Origin: Glandiceps talaboti
Lineage: Eukaryota > Hemichordata > Enteropneusta > Spengelidae
Length of the DNA: 64,000 bases
Assembly: GCF_964340395.1 (NCBI RefSeq)
Contig: NC_135560.1
Coordinates: forward strand, 2,626,498 to 2,690,497
Direction: 5' to 3'
How positions within the stretch are numbered: the first letter of the stretch is position 1; each line of letters opens with the position of its first letter. Position numbers and translations under genes: made by a program. The notes beneath the pieces are model-generated. The model ran no database searches and was not told the DNA's origin. It saw nothing but the letters and a program-made list of their open reading frames with translations. Positions 23,341 to 34,701 of the stretch are shown here, piece after piece.

Positions 23341-23676
23341 ATAGTATAGTATAGTATAGTATAGTATAGTATAGTATAGTATAGTATAGTATAGTATAGT
23401 ATAGTATAGTATAGTATAGTATAGTATAGTATAGTATAGTATAGTATAGTATAGTATAGTATAGTATAGTATAGTATAGTATAGTATAGTATAGTATAGT
23501 ATAGTGTGGTGTGGTGTGGTGTGGTGTGGTGTGGTGTGGTGTGGAGTGGTTTAGTAGAGTAGAGTAGAGTAGAGTAGAGTAGAGTAGAGTAGAGTAGAGT
23601 AGAGTAGAGTAGAGTAGAGTAGAGTAGAGTAGAGTAGAATAAAATAAAATAGAATAGAGTATAGTGTAGTATAGTT
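23341..23676. repeat. Pentanucleotide array with three successive sub-repeats
   Basis: About 33 copies of ATAGT (23341-23505) switch abruptly to about 8 copies of GTGGT (23506-23545), then to about 16 copies of AGAGT (23556-23637), and decay through AAAAT/AGAAT. Each block is internally uniform. The long minus-strand frames across it are artefacts of a stop-free pentamer. Confidence 0.95.
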
Positions 23677-23956
23677 CTTTTGACACTGTCTAAAGCAAAA
23701 CACAACAAAAACGAAACTAATAAATAAGTCTAACTATATAAAACACACTATACTACAGTACTGAATACAATGATAATAATGAATTAGAGAATTTTCCAGA
23801 GCTAATAATAATAAAGTCATCATTTGAGCTCATTATTCTTTCGTAATATTCATTTTTAAATAATTTTTAAAAACTTCGATCATAAATTTCGATAGTTCTT
23901 TGAAATTGGTTTGCTGCAATCCATTATAGCATGGATTTCATCACCAATAGCTTTAG

Positions 23957-24208
23957 TATGTGTGTGTGTGTATGTATGTATGTATGTATGTATGTATGTA
24001 TGTATGTATGTATGTATGTATGTATGTATGTATGTATGTATGTATGTACGTACGTACGTACGTACGTACGTACGTACGTATGTATGTATGTATGTATGTA
24101 CGTACGTACGTACGTACGTACGTACGTCTGTATGTATGTATGTATGTATGTATGTATGTATGTATGTATGTATGTATGTATGTATGTATGTATGTATGTA
24201 TGTATGTC
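23957..24208. repeat. (TATG)n array with embedded (TACG)n blocks
   Basis: GTGTGTGT leads into (TATG)n, interrupted by self-complementary (TACG)n blocks at about 24047-24079 and 24099-24127. The Tyr/Val/Cys/Met and Ile/His/Thr/Tyr frames on both strands are repeat artefacts. Confidence 0.95.
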
Positions 24209-24600
24209 TTTAAATAGCACACATTCACCCTATTAGGAGTGTCGCGCACTAAGTTTAATTCCTTCCCCAAGTCCTTTCCCTTTCCATGATCATTTGGAAA
24301 TGGATACGTATCGTTCCTTTTTCCTTCTGATACTGAGAGAAGAAAATTATGAATACGCCCAATTGCAATGTCCGACCGAGGACGCTGTACATGTCGTAAA
24401 AAGATACAGAATTGATGGGGACGCCTGTTATGGAAATAAAGACATTGTATGGAATGTAATTATGGATAACTTATTTGAATCGACCATTTTGTACATTGTT
24501 TCGTCCTCTTCGATAACTTATTTGCGTATATCCCAATTCTCAATCGTGTACTCGCCATTACATTCAAGTATTCTATCGCACGTTCTGCTGGTAGACCAAT
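24209..24600. other. No supported gene
   Basis: A 113-codon plus-strand frame (24294-24635) begins with ATG and ends inside the first minisatellite units. Its protein shows no domain I recognise, and no splice signal gives it support. It may be chance, or an old fragment cut by the array. Confidence 0.35.
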
Positions 24601-27600
24601 GTGAACACTCCAAGTCACCGGAGATGACTATGTAAACACCAAGTCACTGGAGATGACTATGTAAACACCTATTCACTGGAGATGACTATGTAAACACCGA
24701 GTCACTGGAGATGACTATGTAAACACCTATTCACTGGAGATGACTATGTAAACACCAAGTCACTGGAGATGACTATGTAAACACCGAGTCACTGGAGATG
24801 ACTATGTAAACACCGAGTCACTGGAGATGACTATGTAAACACCTATTCACTGGAGATGACTATGTAAACACCAAGTCACCGGAGATGACTATGTAAACAC
24901 CAAGTCACCGGAGATGACTATGTAAACACCAAGTCACTGGAGATGACTATGTAAACACCTATTCACTGGAGATGACTATGTAAACACCAAGTCACTGGAG
25001 ATGACTATGTAAACACCAAGTCACCGGAGATGACTATGTAAACACCAAGTCACCGGAGATGACTATGTAAACACCAAGTCACTGGAGATGACTATGTAAA
25101 CACCAAGTCACTGGAGATGACTATGTAAACACCTATTCACTGTAGATGAGTATGTAAACACCAAGTCATCGGAGATGACTATGTAAACACCAAGTCACCG
25201 GATATGACTATGTAAACACCGAGTCACTGGAGATGACTATGTAAACACCTATTCACTGGAGATGAGTATGTAAACACCTATTCACTGGAGATGACTATGT
25301 AAACACCGAGTCACTGGAGATGAGTATGTAAACACCAAGTCACCGGAGATGACTATGTAAACACCAAGTCACCGGATATGACTATGTAAACACCAAGTCA
25401 CTGGAAATGACTATGTAAACACCTATTCACTGGAGATGAGTATGTAAACACCAAGTCACCGGAGATGACTATGTAAACACCAAGTCACCTGAGATGACTA
25501 TGTAAACACCGAGTCTCTGGAGATGACTATGTGAACACCTATTCACTGGAGATGAGTATGTAAACACCTATTCACTGGAGATGACTATGTAAACACCAAG
25601 TCACCGGAGATGACTATGTAAACACCAAGTCACCGGAGATGACTATGTAAACACCAAGTCACCGGAGATGACTATGTAAACACCTATTGACTGGAGATGA
25701 CTATGTAAACACCAAGTCACTGGAGATGACTATGTAAACACCAAGTCACTGGAGATGACCATGTAAACACCAAGTCACTGGAGATGACTATGTAAACACC
25801 AAGTCACTGGAGATGAGTATGTAAACACCAAGTCACTGGAGATGAGTATGCAAACACCAAGTCACTGGAGATGACTATGTAAACACCAAGTCACATGAGA
25901 TGACTATGTAAACACCAAGTCACTGGAGATGACTATGTAAACACCAAGTCACTGGAGATGACTATGTAAACACCAAGTCACTGGAGATGACTATGTAAAC
26001 ACCAAGTCACCGGAGATGACTATGTAAACACCAAGTCACCGGAGATGACTATGTAAACACCAAGTCACTGGAGATGACTATGTAAACACCTATTCACTGG
26101 AGATGACTATGTAAACACCAAGTCACTGGAGATGACTATGTAAACACCAAGTCACCGGAGATGACTATGTAAACACCAAGTCACCGGAGATGACTATGTA
26201 AACACCAAGTCACTGGAGATGACTATGTAAACACCAAGTCACTGGAGATGACTATGTAAACACCTATTCACTGTAGATGAGTATGTAAACACCAAGTCAT
26301 CGGAGATGACTATGTAAACACCAAGTCACCGGATATGACTATGTAAACACCGAGTCACTGGAGATGACTATGTAAACACCTATTCACTGGAGATGAGTAT
26401 GTAAACACCTATTCACTGGAGATGACTATGTAAACACCGAGTCACTGGAGATGAGTATGTAAACACCAAGTCACCGGAGATGACTATGTAAACACCAAGT
26501 CACCGGATATGACTATGTAAACACCAAGTCACTGGAAATGACTATGTAAACACCTATTCACTGGAGATGAGTATGTAAACACCAAGTCACCGGAGATGAC
26601 TATGTAAACACCAAGTCACCTGAGATGACTATGTAAACACCGAGTCTCTGGAGATGACTATGTGAACACCTATTCACTGGAGATGAGTATGTAAACACCT
26701 ATTCACTGGAGATGACTATGTAAACACCAAGTCACCGGAGATGACTATGTAAACACCAAGTCACCGGAGATGACTATGTAAACACCAAGTCACCGGAGAT
26801 GACTATGTAAACACCTATTGACTGGAGATGACTATGTAAACACCAAGTCACTGGAGATGACTATGTAAACACCAAGTCACTGGAGATGACTATGTAAACA
26901 CCAAGTCACTGGAGATGACTATGTAAACACCAAGTCACTGGAGATGAGTATGTAAACACCAAGTCACTGGAGATGAGTATGCAAACACCAAGTCACTGGA
27001 GATGACTATGTAAACACCAAGTCACATGAGATGACTATGTAAACACCAAGTCACTGGAGATGACTATGTAAACACCAAGTCACTGGAGATGACTATGTAA
27101 ACACCAAGTCACTGGAGATGACTATGTAAACACCAAGTCACCGGAGATGACTATGTAAACACCAAGTCACCGGAGATGACTATGTAAACACCAAGTCACT
27201 GGAGATGACTATGTAAACACCTATTCACTGGAGATGACTATGTAAACACCAAGTCACTGGAGATGACTATGTAAACACCAAGTCACCGGAGATGACTATG
27301 TAAACACCAAGTCACCGGAGATGACTGTGTAAACACCAAGTCACTGGAGATGACTATGTAAACACCAAGTCACTGGAGATGACTATGTAAACACCTATTC
27401 ACTGTAGATGAGTATGTAAACACCAAGTCATCGGAGATGACTATGTAAACACCAAGTCACCGGATATGACTATGTAAACACCGAGTCACTGGAGATGACT
27501 ATGTAAACACCTATTCACTGGAGATGAGTATGTAAACACCTATTCAATGGAGATGACTATGTAAACACCGAGTCACTGGAGATGAGTATGTAAACACCAA

Positions 27601-28636
27601 GTCACCGGAGATGACTATGTAAACACCAAGTCACCGGATATGACTATGTAAACACCAAGTCACTGGAAATGACTATGTAAACACCTATTCACTGGAGATG
27701 AGTATGTAAACACCAAGTCACCGGAGATGACTATGTAAACACCAAGTCACCTGAGATGACTATGTAAACACCGAGTCTCTGGAGATGACTATGTGAACAC
27801 CTATTCACTGGAGATGAGTATGTAAACACCTATTCACTGGAGATGACTATGTAAACACCAAGTCACCGGAGATGACTATGTAAACACCAAGTCACCGGAG
27901 ATGACTATGTAAACACCAAGTCACCGGAGATGACTATGTAAACACCTATTGACTGGAGATGACTATGTAAACACCAAGTCACTGGAGATGACTATGTAAA
28001 CACCAAGTCACTGGAGATGACTATGTAAACACCAAGTCACTGGAGATGACTATGTAAACACCAAGTCACTGGAGATGAGTATGTAAACACCAAGTCACTG
28101 GAGATGAGTATGCAAACACCAAGTCACTGGAGATGACTATGTAAACACCAAGTCACATGAGATGACTATGTAAACACCAAGTCACTGGAGATGACTATGT
28201 AAACACCAAGTCACTGGAGATGACTATGTAAACACCAAGTCACTGGAGATGACTATGTAAACACCAAGTCACCGGAGATGACTATGTAAACACCAAGTCA
28301 CCGGAGATGACTATGTAAACACCAAGTCACTGGAGATGACTATGTAAACACCAAGTCACCGGATATGACTATGTAAACACCAAGTCACTGGAGATGACTA
28401 TGTAAACACCAAGTCACTGGAGATGACTATGTAAACACCAAGTCACTGGAGATGACTATGTAAACACCTATTGACTGGAGATGACTATGTAACAAGTCAC
28501 TGGAGATGACTATGTAAACACCTATTGACTGGAGATGACTATGTAAACACCAAGTCACTGGAGATGACTATGTAAACACCGAGTCACTGGAGATGACTAT
28601 GTAAACACCTATTCACTGGAGATGACAATGAGGTAA
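24601..28636. repeat. 29-bp minisatellite, about 139 copies, with 39-unit higher-order repeat
   Basis: The unit reads GGAGATGACTATGTAAACAC followed by CAAGTCACT, CGAGTCACT, CTATTCACT or CAAGTCACC. Rare variants recur exactly 1131 bp (39 units) apart: TGTAGATGAG at 25141, 26272 and 27403, and GCAAACACC at about 25850, 26981 and 28112. Three consecutive near-identical blocks therefore cover about 24868-28350. Only a handful of differences appear, such as ATGACCATG near 25755, TTCAATGG near 27543 and GACTGTG near 27324. The unit contains TAA, so no long frame survives in that phase. Confidence 0.95.
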
Positions 28637-29458
28637 CAATTCCAGTGTATATTAAACATGAATAAAGACCATATCAACAAGTCCCTTCACGGTAGTTAAC
28701 GGTGATTCAGACACCAATATATGCACCTGCAAACGGCTAGTACTCTGACGTCACTCCTAAATCTTAACTTTATCAGAAGTGTATACATATATATTTCAAT
28801 ATATCTAATTACAAGCACCACAGGCCCTTGTAAAGCTGCTTTATCATAGGGAATTTCACAAGTCCTTCTCGCAACTTCATTGCTCGCTGTTGGGCCTGAC
28901 GGCCTCACTGTTGTAGTCCTCTGCATGATATATCAACTTCACGAGCGACTGTGTCACGATTAGTGATCTGTTTATACTTGAATATAAAAGACTTGGGCCC
29001 CTTATTTCAGCATACGTATAAATACCACCCCTTTGGATGCGTTTTCTAGCCCTTCGGTCTAAAATGGGGTATCTTTTTTAGAGCTAAAGAGTCTAAAAAG
29101 GGGTCCACTTTGCATTGTTGTTTTTTTTTGCTTTTATCATTGTCCTTTACCAAATCATAACTGTGCCATCAATTGCCCAAAAATGTTGCCTCCTAAAGAA
29201 AATGTATTTAGCTCTAAACTTTCATCTTTTAAAAACATGTAATGATCTAAGATGGGGCACTGGCCACAACCCCCTACCAGAGCTGGCCACTGGTACCCCC
29301 CCCCCGACTTTGGCCTTGAAATTGTTACCACTAATAAACCATGCAATTTGAAAGTGTATGGAGGTATCTTCTACCTCCAAGGTAAATTACTGTATACTCT
29401 GTTATGTATCATTGTTTTTTTCTCATTGATATTTCCTGTCTAAAATGGGGTATCTGGA
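28637..29458. other. No supported gene
   Basis: Unique sequence with CTAAAATGGGGTATC phrases at about 29059 and 29440 and a C-tract at 29297-29306. Frames of 60-80 codons have no recognisable domain. Confidence 0.4.
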
Positions 29459-29875
29459 AAAATCTGTAACAGTCTACCTTCGTGTATTCGTAATGTCAGC
29501 TCTTTGCAACTTTTTAAGAAAAGTGTTAAAGATTTTATGTACGAGAAATTGTATGAATTGGAAGAAAGTGAGTTCGTTTATTTACTGTAGGCTGGCCTCG
29601 CTCCATATGTAGTAGCCGGGTCAGTCAGTTTTTTTAGTATATTCTGTCTGCTATGTACTGTTTTTTTTTCGTCGTTTTTTATGCTATGTAATGTTTCATG
29701 TTGGAGGACCACAATGGAAATAAGTTGTTAAAACTTTTTGGTGTTATCCTCGGCAAAGGTATTCCATGCTGTATTTGTTTGTTTGTGAAAGATGTAGTGT
29801 TATTTCCGTTTTTGTTTTTTTTGTTTCGTGAATATTTTTTGCCAAATCAAATCAAATCAAATCAAATCAAATCTG
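29459..29875 (+). pseudogene. LINE 3' end with (AAATC)n tail
   Basis: The plus strand encodes ICNSLPSCIRNVSSLQLFKK and then VKDFMYEKLYELEE before a TAG at 29588. This is the usual extreme C-terminus of CR1/L2-type ORF2 proteins (NSLP...R...SLxxFKK). About 250 bp of 3' UTR follows, with GGAGGACCACAATGGAAATA, and then five or six AAATC units at 29844-29873. The element is heavily 5'-truncated and carries no catalytic domain. Its tail differs from that of the other two LINE fragments, so it belongs to a different subfamily. Confidence 0.75.
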
Positions 29876-30709
29876 TCTCACATCATGGAAATATAGGACA
29901 CCAAACTTCACCAACGTCCGTGGCTGGGCCCCGGGCTGGGCCGACCTCCTCGTAAAATGACGGTCATATGTTTTGTATACTGTACAATGTACATGTACTA
30001 GATACTAACGATATATAAACTTTGAAAACAGATACTTTTCTTTAAGCGGGAGAGGGGGGGGTGAAAATGGGGAGGGAGGGGAGGGGAGAGGAGGAGAGGG
30101 AGGGAGACTCGTAAATTGTACCATGTCTACGCACTTAATTTGATGATTAGCCGGTATTGTGTCAATGAAAATTGTTAGGACATCTCAATATCTGTTTTGA
30201 TGAAGTTTATTTCATGTAAGGGGTTTTGATAACTGTAGATCTGAAAAAGGCATTTAGATTGAATCCGTTACATTTTCCGTCTACATGTTTATGTAAACGT
30301 GGACGAGAAAGGTAACGGATTATTTGACTCTTTGGAATGGTCCTACCTGTATAAAGCTTTAGATATTTATAATTTGGACAAAACTTCATAAATTGGGTTA
30401 AGATTTTATTTAAAAGTAGCTAAAGGTGTAATGAATAAGGGTACTACAACAACAGGATATTTTCAGTTGTTTGGGGGAGTCAGACAGTCACTTGCTTTGT
30501 GCAAGATGATACAGTATCAATTAATCCGTGACAAAGTGCGTTCACCCCTTCTCAAACCCTGAACACTGCATGAGACATAAGCACTAACACCCTTTTTGCT
30601 ATTTACTTTGTTGCTTTTTATCATTCAATATGTAATAAGAGGCGCGCCTCTCTGATGAAGTATGAAAAACAAGGGCAGCAAAATGCAATATAGCTATACT
30701 TGAATTGCC

Positions 30710-30718
<9 letters not shown>
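29876..30718. other. No gene seen; G-rich tract
   Basis: A purine-rich G tract lies at 30046-30110 (GGGAGGGGAGGGGAGAGGAG); its runs of three or more G could form a G-quadruplex. The rest is AT-rich without recognisable features. Confidence 0.45.

Positions 30719-30768
<50 letters not shown>
30719..30768. repeat. (AT)n microsatellite
   Basis: About 25 AT dinucleotides directly abut the inverted repeat that begins at 30769. Confidence 0.95.
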
Positions 30769-30774
<6 letters not shown>

Positions 30775-30915
30775 TTGGTAGTACTGGAACTCTTTCTTGG
30801 GTGTAACTCGGAGTTTCACGCATATTGCGATCATCAGACAACTTGTCTGATGATCGCACTATGCGTGAAACTCCGAGTTACAACCAAGAAAGAGTTCCAG
30901 TACTACCAAAACTAT
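30769..30915. mobile_element. 147-bp near-perfect inverted repeat with hammerhead-like core
   Basis: The arms 30769-30841 and 30843-30915 are reverse complements with two mismatches (GGGTG against GGTTG, and CATATTG against CATAGTG). Only one base, C30842, separates them. The right arm read on plus, and the left arm read on minus, each contain CTGATGA, a CGC/GCG mini-stem, GAAA and an ACT...AGT mini-stem. This is the order of conserved blocks in a type I hammerhead ribozyme. Such motifs are known in Penelope-like retroelements and retrozymes. It could be the terminus of such an element or a plain MITE. No protein is encoded. Confidence 0.7.
30843..30884 (+). ncRNA. Hammerhead-ribozyme-like motif (candidate)
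   Basis: Helix I would be TTGT (30843-30846) with ACAA (30880-30883). The core is CTGATGA (30847-30853) and GAAA (30867-30870). Helix II would be CGC (30855-30857) with GCG (30863-30865). Helix III would be ACT (30870-30872) with AGT (30876-30878), leaving cleavage after T30879. Against it, the first helix II position is T54/T66 rather than the usual G-C, and the surrounding palindrome could out-compete this fold. Activity is unproven. The minus strand carries the mirror copy. Confidence 0.35.
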
Positions 30916-31765
30916 TACGCTCTGCCACTGCGGTATAGAGCACTGTCTTAGCAGATTGATACTCACCGAGTTATATATCGAAATGCAAGTGCCACAAGCC
31001 TAAACCCTCTTTCAGAGTGACCAATTATGTCCATCCTATATATTGTATCTGTTGTGTTTAAACATTTCATAAGCAATAACGACTACACATCTCTCTTTAT
31101 TTACAACTTAATTTCAACAGAAGCTATCATGTGCCATGGTTAATTCCCGCCAAAAAATAAATGAGAAAAACTATCATATCCTCCACTGGCTCAAATTGTT
31201 AATACTTTCCCATGGTCTATGGCATTGGTTACTACAAACATATATGGTACAACGTCAGTCAATCAATCTCTGACTCTGAATCCCAACAAAATATGCAGTG
31301 TTTACCTGACCCTATAAAAATAACACTAAGTAATTTAGATATTTATTTATTTATTTTATAATAATCGTCGACTGAGGATGAGAAAAGATTATTTTGTTAT
31401 GGTGTTATTATCTTTAACATAAATTGTGAAAGATCCGAGGCCCAAACATCCAACTAACTAGACGGAGTTCAGTGTGTCTAGAGATATGTTTGGCCACGTG
31501 ACGTCGTCGTCATAAAAATATCTGGGAAAAGGATCGATAGGGTAAACAGAGCTGAAGTGGGGGATTGGTTTTGAAAAGAACTATTCTGTTTTACCATTTA
31601 TAAAAACTTGCGATGTGTCGTTCTATTCCATAACATTTAGATATACAACCAGGTGATGACCTACTATATATCTTGCCTTGATATCCTATGATAAAGAATA
31701 TATTGATTTGAAATGTCAGGATTGAATTTATTTATCAGGACTGTTCTGTCATTACTTTTGCACTC
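30916..31765. other. No gene seen
   Basis: Unique AT-rich sequence. The stretch right after the inverted repeat (CGCTCTGCCACTGCGGTATA, 30919-30938) may belong to the same mobile element. Nothing else is supportable. Confidence 0.4.
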
Positions 31766-31767
31766 CT

Positions 31768-31856
31768 ATGTATGTATGTATGTATGTATGTATGTATGTA
31801 TGTATGTATGTATGTATGTATGTATGTATGTATGTATGTATGTATGTATGTATGTA

Positions 31857-31906
<50 letters not shown>

Positions 31907-32040
31907 TGTGTGGGTGGGTGGGTTGGTGCGCGCGCGCGTGTGTGTGTAGTTACTACGTACACGTATTATGTGCGTGTATATGTGTGTATATACACGTGCA
32001 CGCATGTATGTATGTGTGTGTATGTGTGTATGTATGTCCA
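31768..32040. repeat. (TATG)n / (TG)n microsatellite complex
   Basis: (TATG)n at 31768-31862, (TG)n at 31863-31910, then GGTGGG, GCGCGCGCG and mixed TG/TA repeats to about 32040. Long frames on both strands are artefacts. Confidence 0.95.
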
Positions 32041-32745
32041 CACAAACACACGTTGGTGCATTCATTTCTCTGATACTAATACTCCCTCTATTTAGTTTTG
32101 CAAACCGAAAGTATGTACTTCATTGTAATATTAATTAATTTATAACCATTAAGAAAACATGATCACAAAACTAATTGCATTTTGGTTCATATTTTATTGC
32201 GGTAGACTATTAAATTAGCATTTCACTTTATAATTGAAACCCCCTAGTAAAATTATAACGAAAATCACGTAATCAAGTCATAGTTATACTAGAAGACATG
32301 GCAGTACAATACATGATAACAATGACATACACAGAATTACAGCGATCTAAGGTCAACTTGTGTGTTAATGCCAGTGGCACTATATCTATTAATTCAAAAT
32401 TTATGAAGTGTAACATTATTTATGACAACGTAATCATGTAGACTACACACACTTATACAGAAGAAAGTTTGGTATACTATTGCATATGCAAATTAACATT
32501 TGATAAACCATTCACTTAAAAAATGAAACATCTTGTCAAATTGAGATCAACTTTTTTCATAAAATTTAACATATTTTAAGTCGTTTGTTTAAGATCACAC
32601 ATGATAACTATGTATAATCTAGATACACACTGTGCACATACAAACAGAGTTAAAAACTCCATAGCTATAACTACCACAAAGTCTTGACTATCAATTCAAT
32701 ACGAAGTACTGTACTATACTTGCAATCAATTTGACTATGTTAACC

Positions 32746-32746
<1 letters not shown>
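32041..32746. other. No gene seen
   Basis: AT-rich unique sequence with no recognisable open frame, RNA or repeat. Confidence 0.5.

Positions 32747-32835
<89 letters not shown>
32747..32835. repeat. (TA)n microsatellite
   Basis: About 44 TA dinucleotides without interruption. Confidence 0.95.
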
Positions 32836-32837
<2 letters not shown>

Positions 32838-33527
32838 CAAATAAGTGCTCATAAACTCCCACATTGGCATCATTTAGTATTAAAATTCTACAATGAATCT
32901 GTTTGAAAATATGTACAATGGCAGTCGGAAGCATATACAACTTCAAATAGAAGGGGTAACAGACTCCTATGAAATATATTGCTCTTGAGCATCGACGACA
33001 AATCTATGACGTTTATATAGTCTAATTGAATGATATACTCTATAGCCTTCAAATATGATATGGACACTACTTATATGTCCATTTGGCAGTGGAAATATTC
33101 ACAAAACTTATCCTAATGTATATTTCATACTAAAGTTTCATATATACCAGTAACACTGATCATGATCTTGCTTTTATTTTGACAAATCAATATTGAGATA
33201 TATTCACAGTGGTTTTTTTTCTAACTTACACTAGATCATCTGATCATCTGATCATCTGGTTTTGTATAAATCGTAAGATACTATACACTATTGGCTACGA
33301 AGCTAGTTGCCAAAGAACTTCATCAACATTTGCAGTTGAAAATTGAGTTTTAAATAACAGTACTAGTATTTTTCTGTTTTAAATCATCATCAAATTCAAA
33401 ATATATACAAGAGGTACAGTTCCCAGGTCTGTTTCTTAATGTTGACTGAGAGATTCGTCGTTTGTGTGGACTCACTTCAGTAGCTATTGATAGGTCGCCT
33501 TCAACTACGGATCTTTCAATTTATATT

Positions 33528-33533
33528 TTTATT
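33528..33533 (-). other. Possible polyadenylation signal of the SLC10 gene
   Basis: AATAAA on the minus strand, about 230 bp past the SLC10 stop codon. It is the nearest canonical hexamer I saw downstream, but AT-rich sequence makes chance matches common. Confidence 0.3.
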
Positions 33534-33759
33534 GGGAAAGTAAGTTAATGCCACTCTGAATAAAAAAAAAACACTTTAGAAATACACTCCTAATGCCTTC
33601 ACCCCCACCACCACCTCCACCCTCACCCAGATACTTAATTGTCAAGTCTGTGCCTTCTGTTTACAAATACTAAGTCTCCCCAAGTTTTTCGAGACAAGTG
33701 AATATTCATTGGTTTGGGACTCGAATAAGATTTGTTTTCAACAAACACGTACACGTTCT

Positions 33760-34701
33760 TTAAACTTGAGATTCTAATGACTCTGCTCCTTTAATGCCAA
33801 TTATCTGTTTTTCATCAAACTTGTTCAAATCCTTGGTTATCGGATCTCCCAATGTCATGTTGATTGTATGTGTGTTGGTAGAAGCATCGATACATACAGA
33901 CCACGGACGTCTTAAATCTTGTTTTCGTGGTTCATCGCTATGTAGAGACATTGGACGTTTTAAATCTCGTCTTCGTGGTTCATCTTCGAAATCTGTCTTC
34001 AAAACTTCAAAATTTACACAATCAGCCTCTTCAAATTGTACAAATTTGGTAGGTATTATAATTTTAGAATTTCTAGCGTCGGATTCGCGTCGTTTCTCGT
34101 TCTTTGTTTGAGTCTCTTGATGGTGGAATCTGTACTCGACGTCCAAAGTATCGTTACTGAAGCCTACTACTGGGGCAAAGGATGGATGAAAGACACCCTT
34201 TGGAGTTAGGTTGGCGTTACGGTCTTGAAATCCAGCGTTCGCAACAGCACCGTTTGTAGCAGGGGGTTCTTTCTCGTTAGAGGTAACTTCATCTGTAGTT
34301 GGTGTCACAATCTCTGTTGTGTCTTTCTCTTGTGAGCGATGGAACTTGATGTACAATACATATACCAAACAAACAACAAGTGCATCTATAAACAAGAAGA
34401 GACTAAATAAAACCGGGACAACCATCATTTTCTGCAACGCCGGTGTCCGTGGAAACGAAAGGTTTAATACAGTTAGGGCTAATGCTACATTCTGACAACC
34501 AGTCTCAAACGCAACAGTCCGTCTTTTGCGGTGAGGAAGGCGAAGGATCGAAGCAATTGTATATCCACAGGAAAATGCTAATATTGGATATATGGCAGTG
34601 AGTACCCAGGGTTTCCAGTCACTCTGGTATATATCTGGTTGAGTAACTCCAAGAATTATTGTTATCACCAATATTAAGACGAGAGATCCAGCACTGCAAA
34701 C
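33760..34701 (-). CDS. SLC10A: SLC10 exon 3 (terminal, with long C-terminal tail)
   Basis: The acceptor is a good pyrimidine tract ending CTCCATAAG before GTT at 34701. A second AG eight bases later would shift the frame. The exon encodes VCSAGSLVLILVITIILG, WKPWVLTAIYPILAFSCGY, the AFETGCQN motif, and two further helices ending near LVYVLYIKFHR. About 190 hydrophilic residues follow. The tail carries a duplicated motif 16 residues apart: DEPRRRDLKRPMS (437-449) and DEPRKQDLRRPWS (453-465), both basic-residue/serine sites of a kind kinases use. The stop is TAA at 33762-33760. Confidence 0.88.
   Translation of the reverse strand, partial: VCSAGSLVLILVITIILGVTQPDIYQSDWKPWVLTAIYPILAFSCGYTIASILRLPHRKRRTVAFETGCQNVALALTVLNLSFPRTPALQKMMVVPVLFSLFLFIDALVVCLVYVLYIKFHRSQEKDTTEIVTPTTDEVTSNEKEPPATNGAVANAGFQDRNANLTPKGVFHPSFAPVVGFSNDTLDVEYRFHHQETQTKNEKRRESDARNSKIIIPTKFVQFEEADCVNFEVLKTDFEDEPRRRDLKRPMSLHSDEPRKQDLRRPWSVCIDASTNTHTINMTLGDPITKDLNKFDEKQIIGIKGAESLESQV

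Noticed and set aside
24294-24635. 113-codon plus-strand frame as a gene
   Set aside because: It ends inside minisatellite units and shows no recognisable domain; chance or an old fragment is more likely.
24601-28636. CRISPR-like array
   Set aside because: Units abut directly with no spacers, and the DNA is eukaryotic; it is a minisatellite.
34671-34701. Alternative acceptor (TTTGCAG) eight bases inside SLC10 exon 3
   Set aside because: Using it would put exon 3 out of frame with exon 2. The upstream CTCCATAAG acceptor joins in phase 0 and restores the family-typical sequence.
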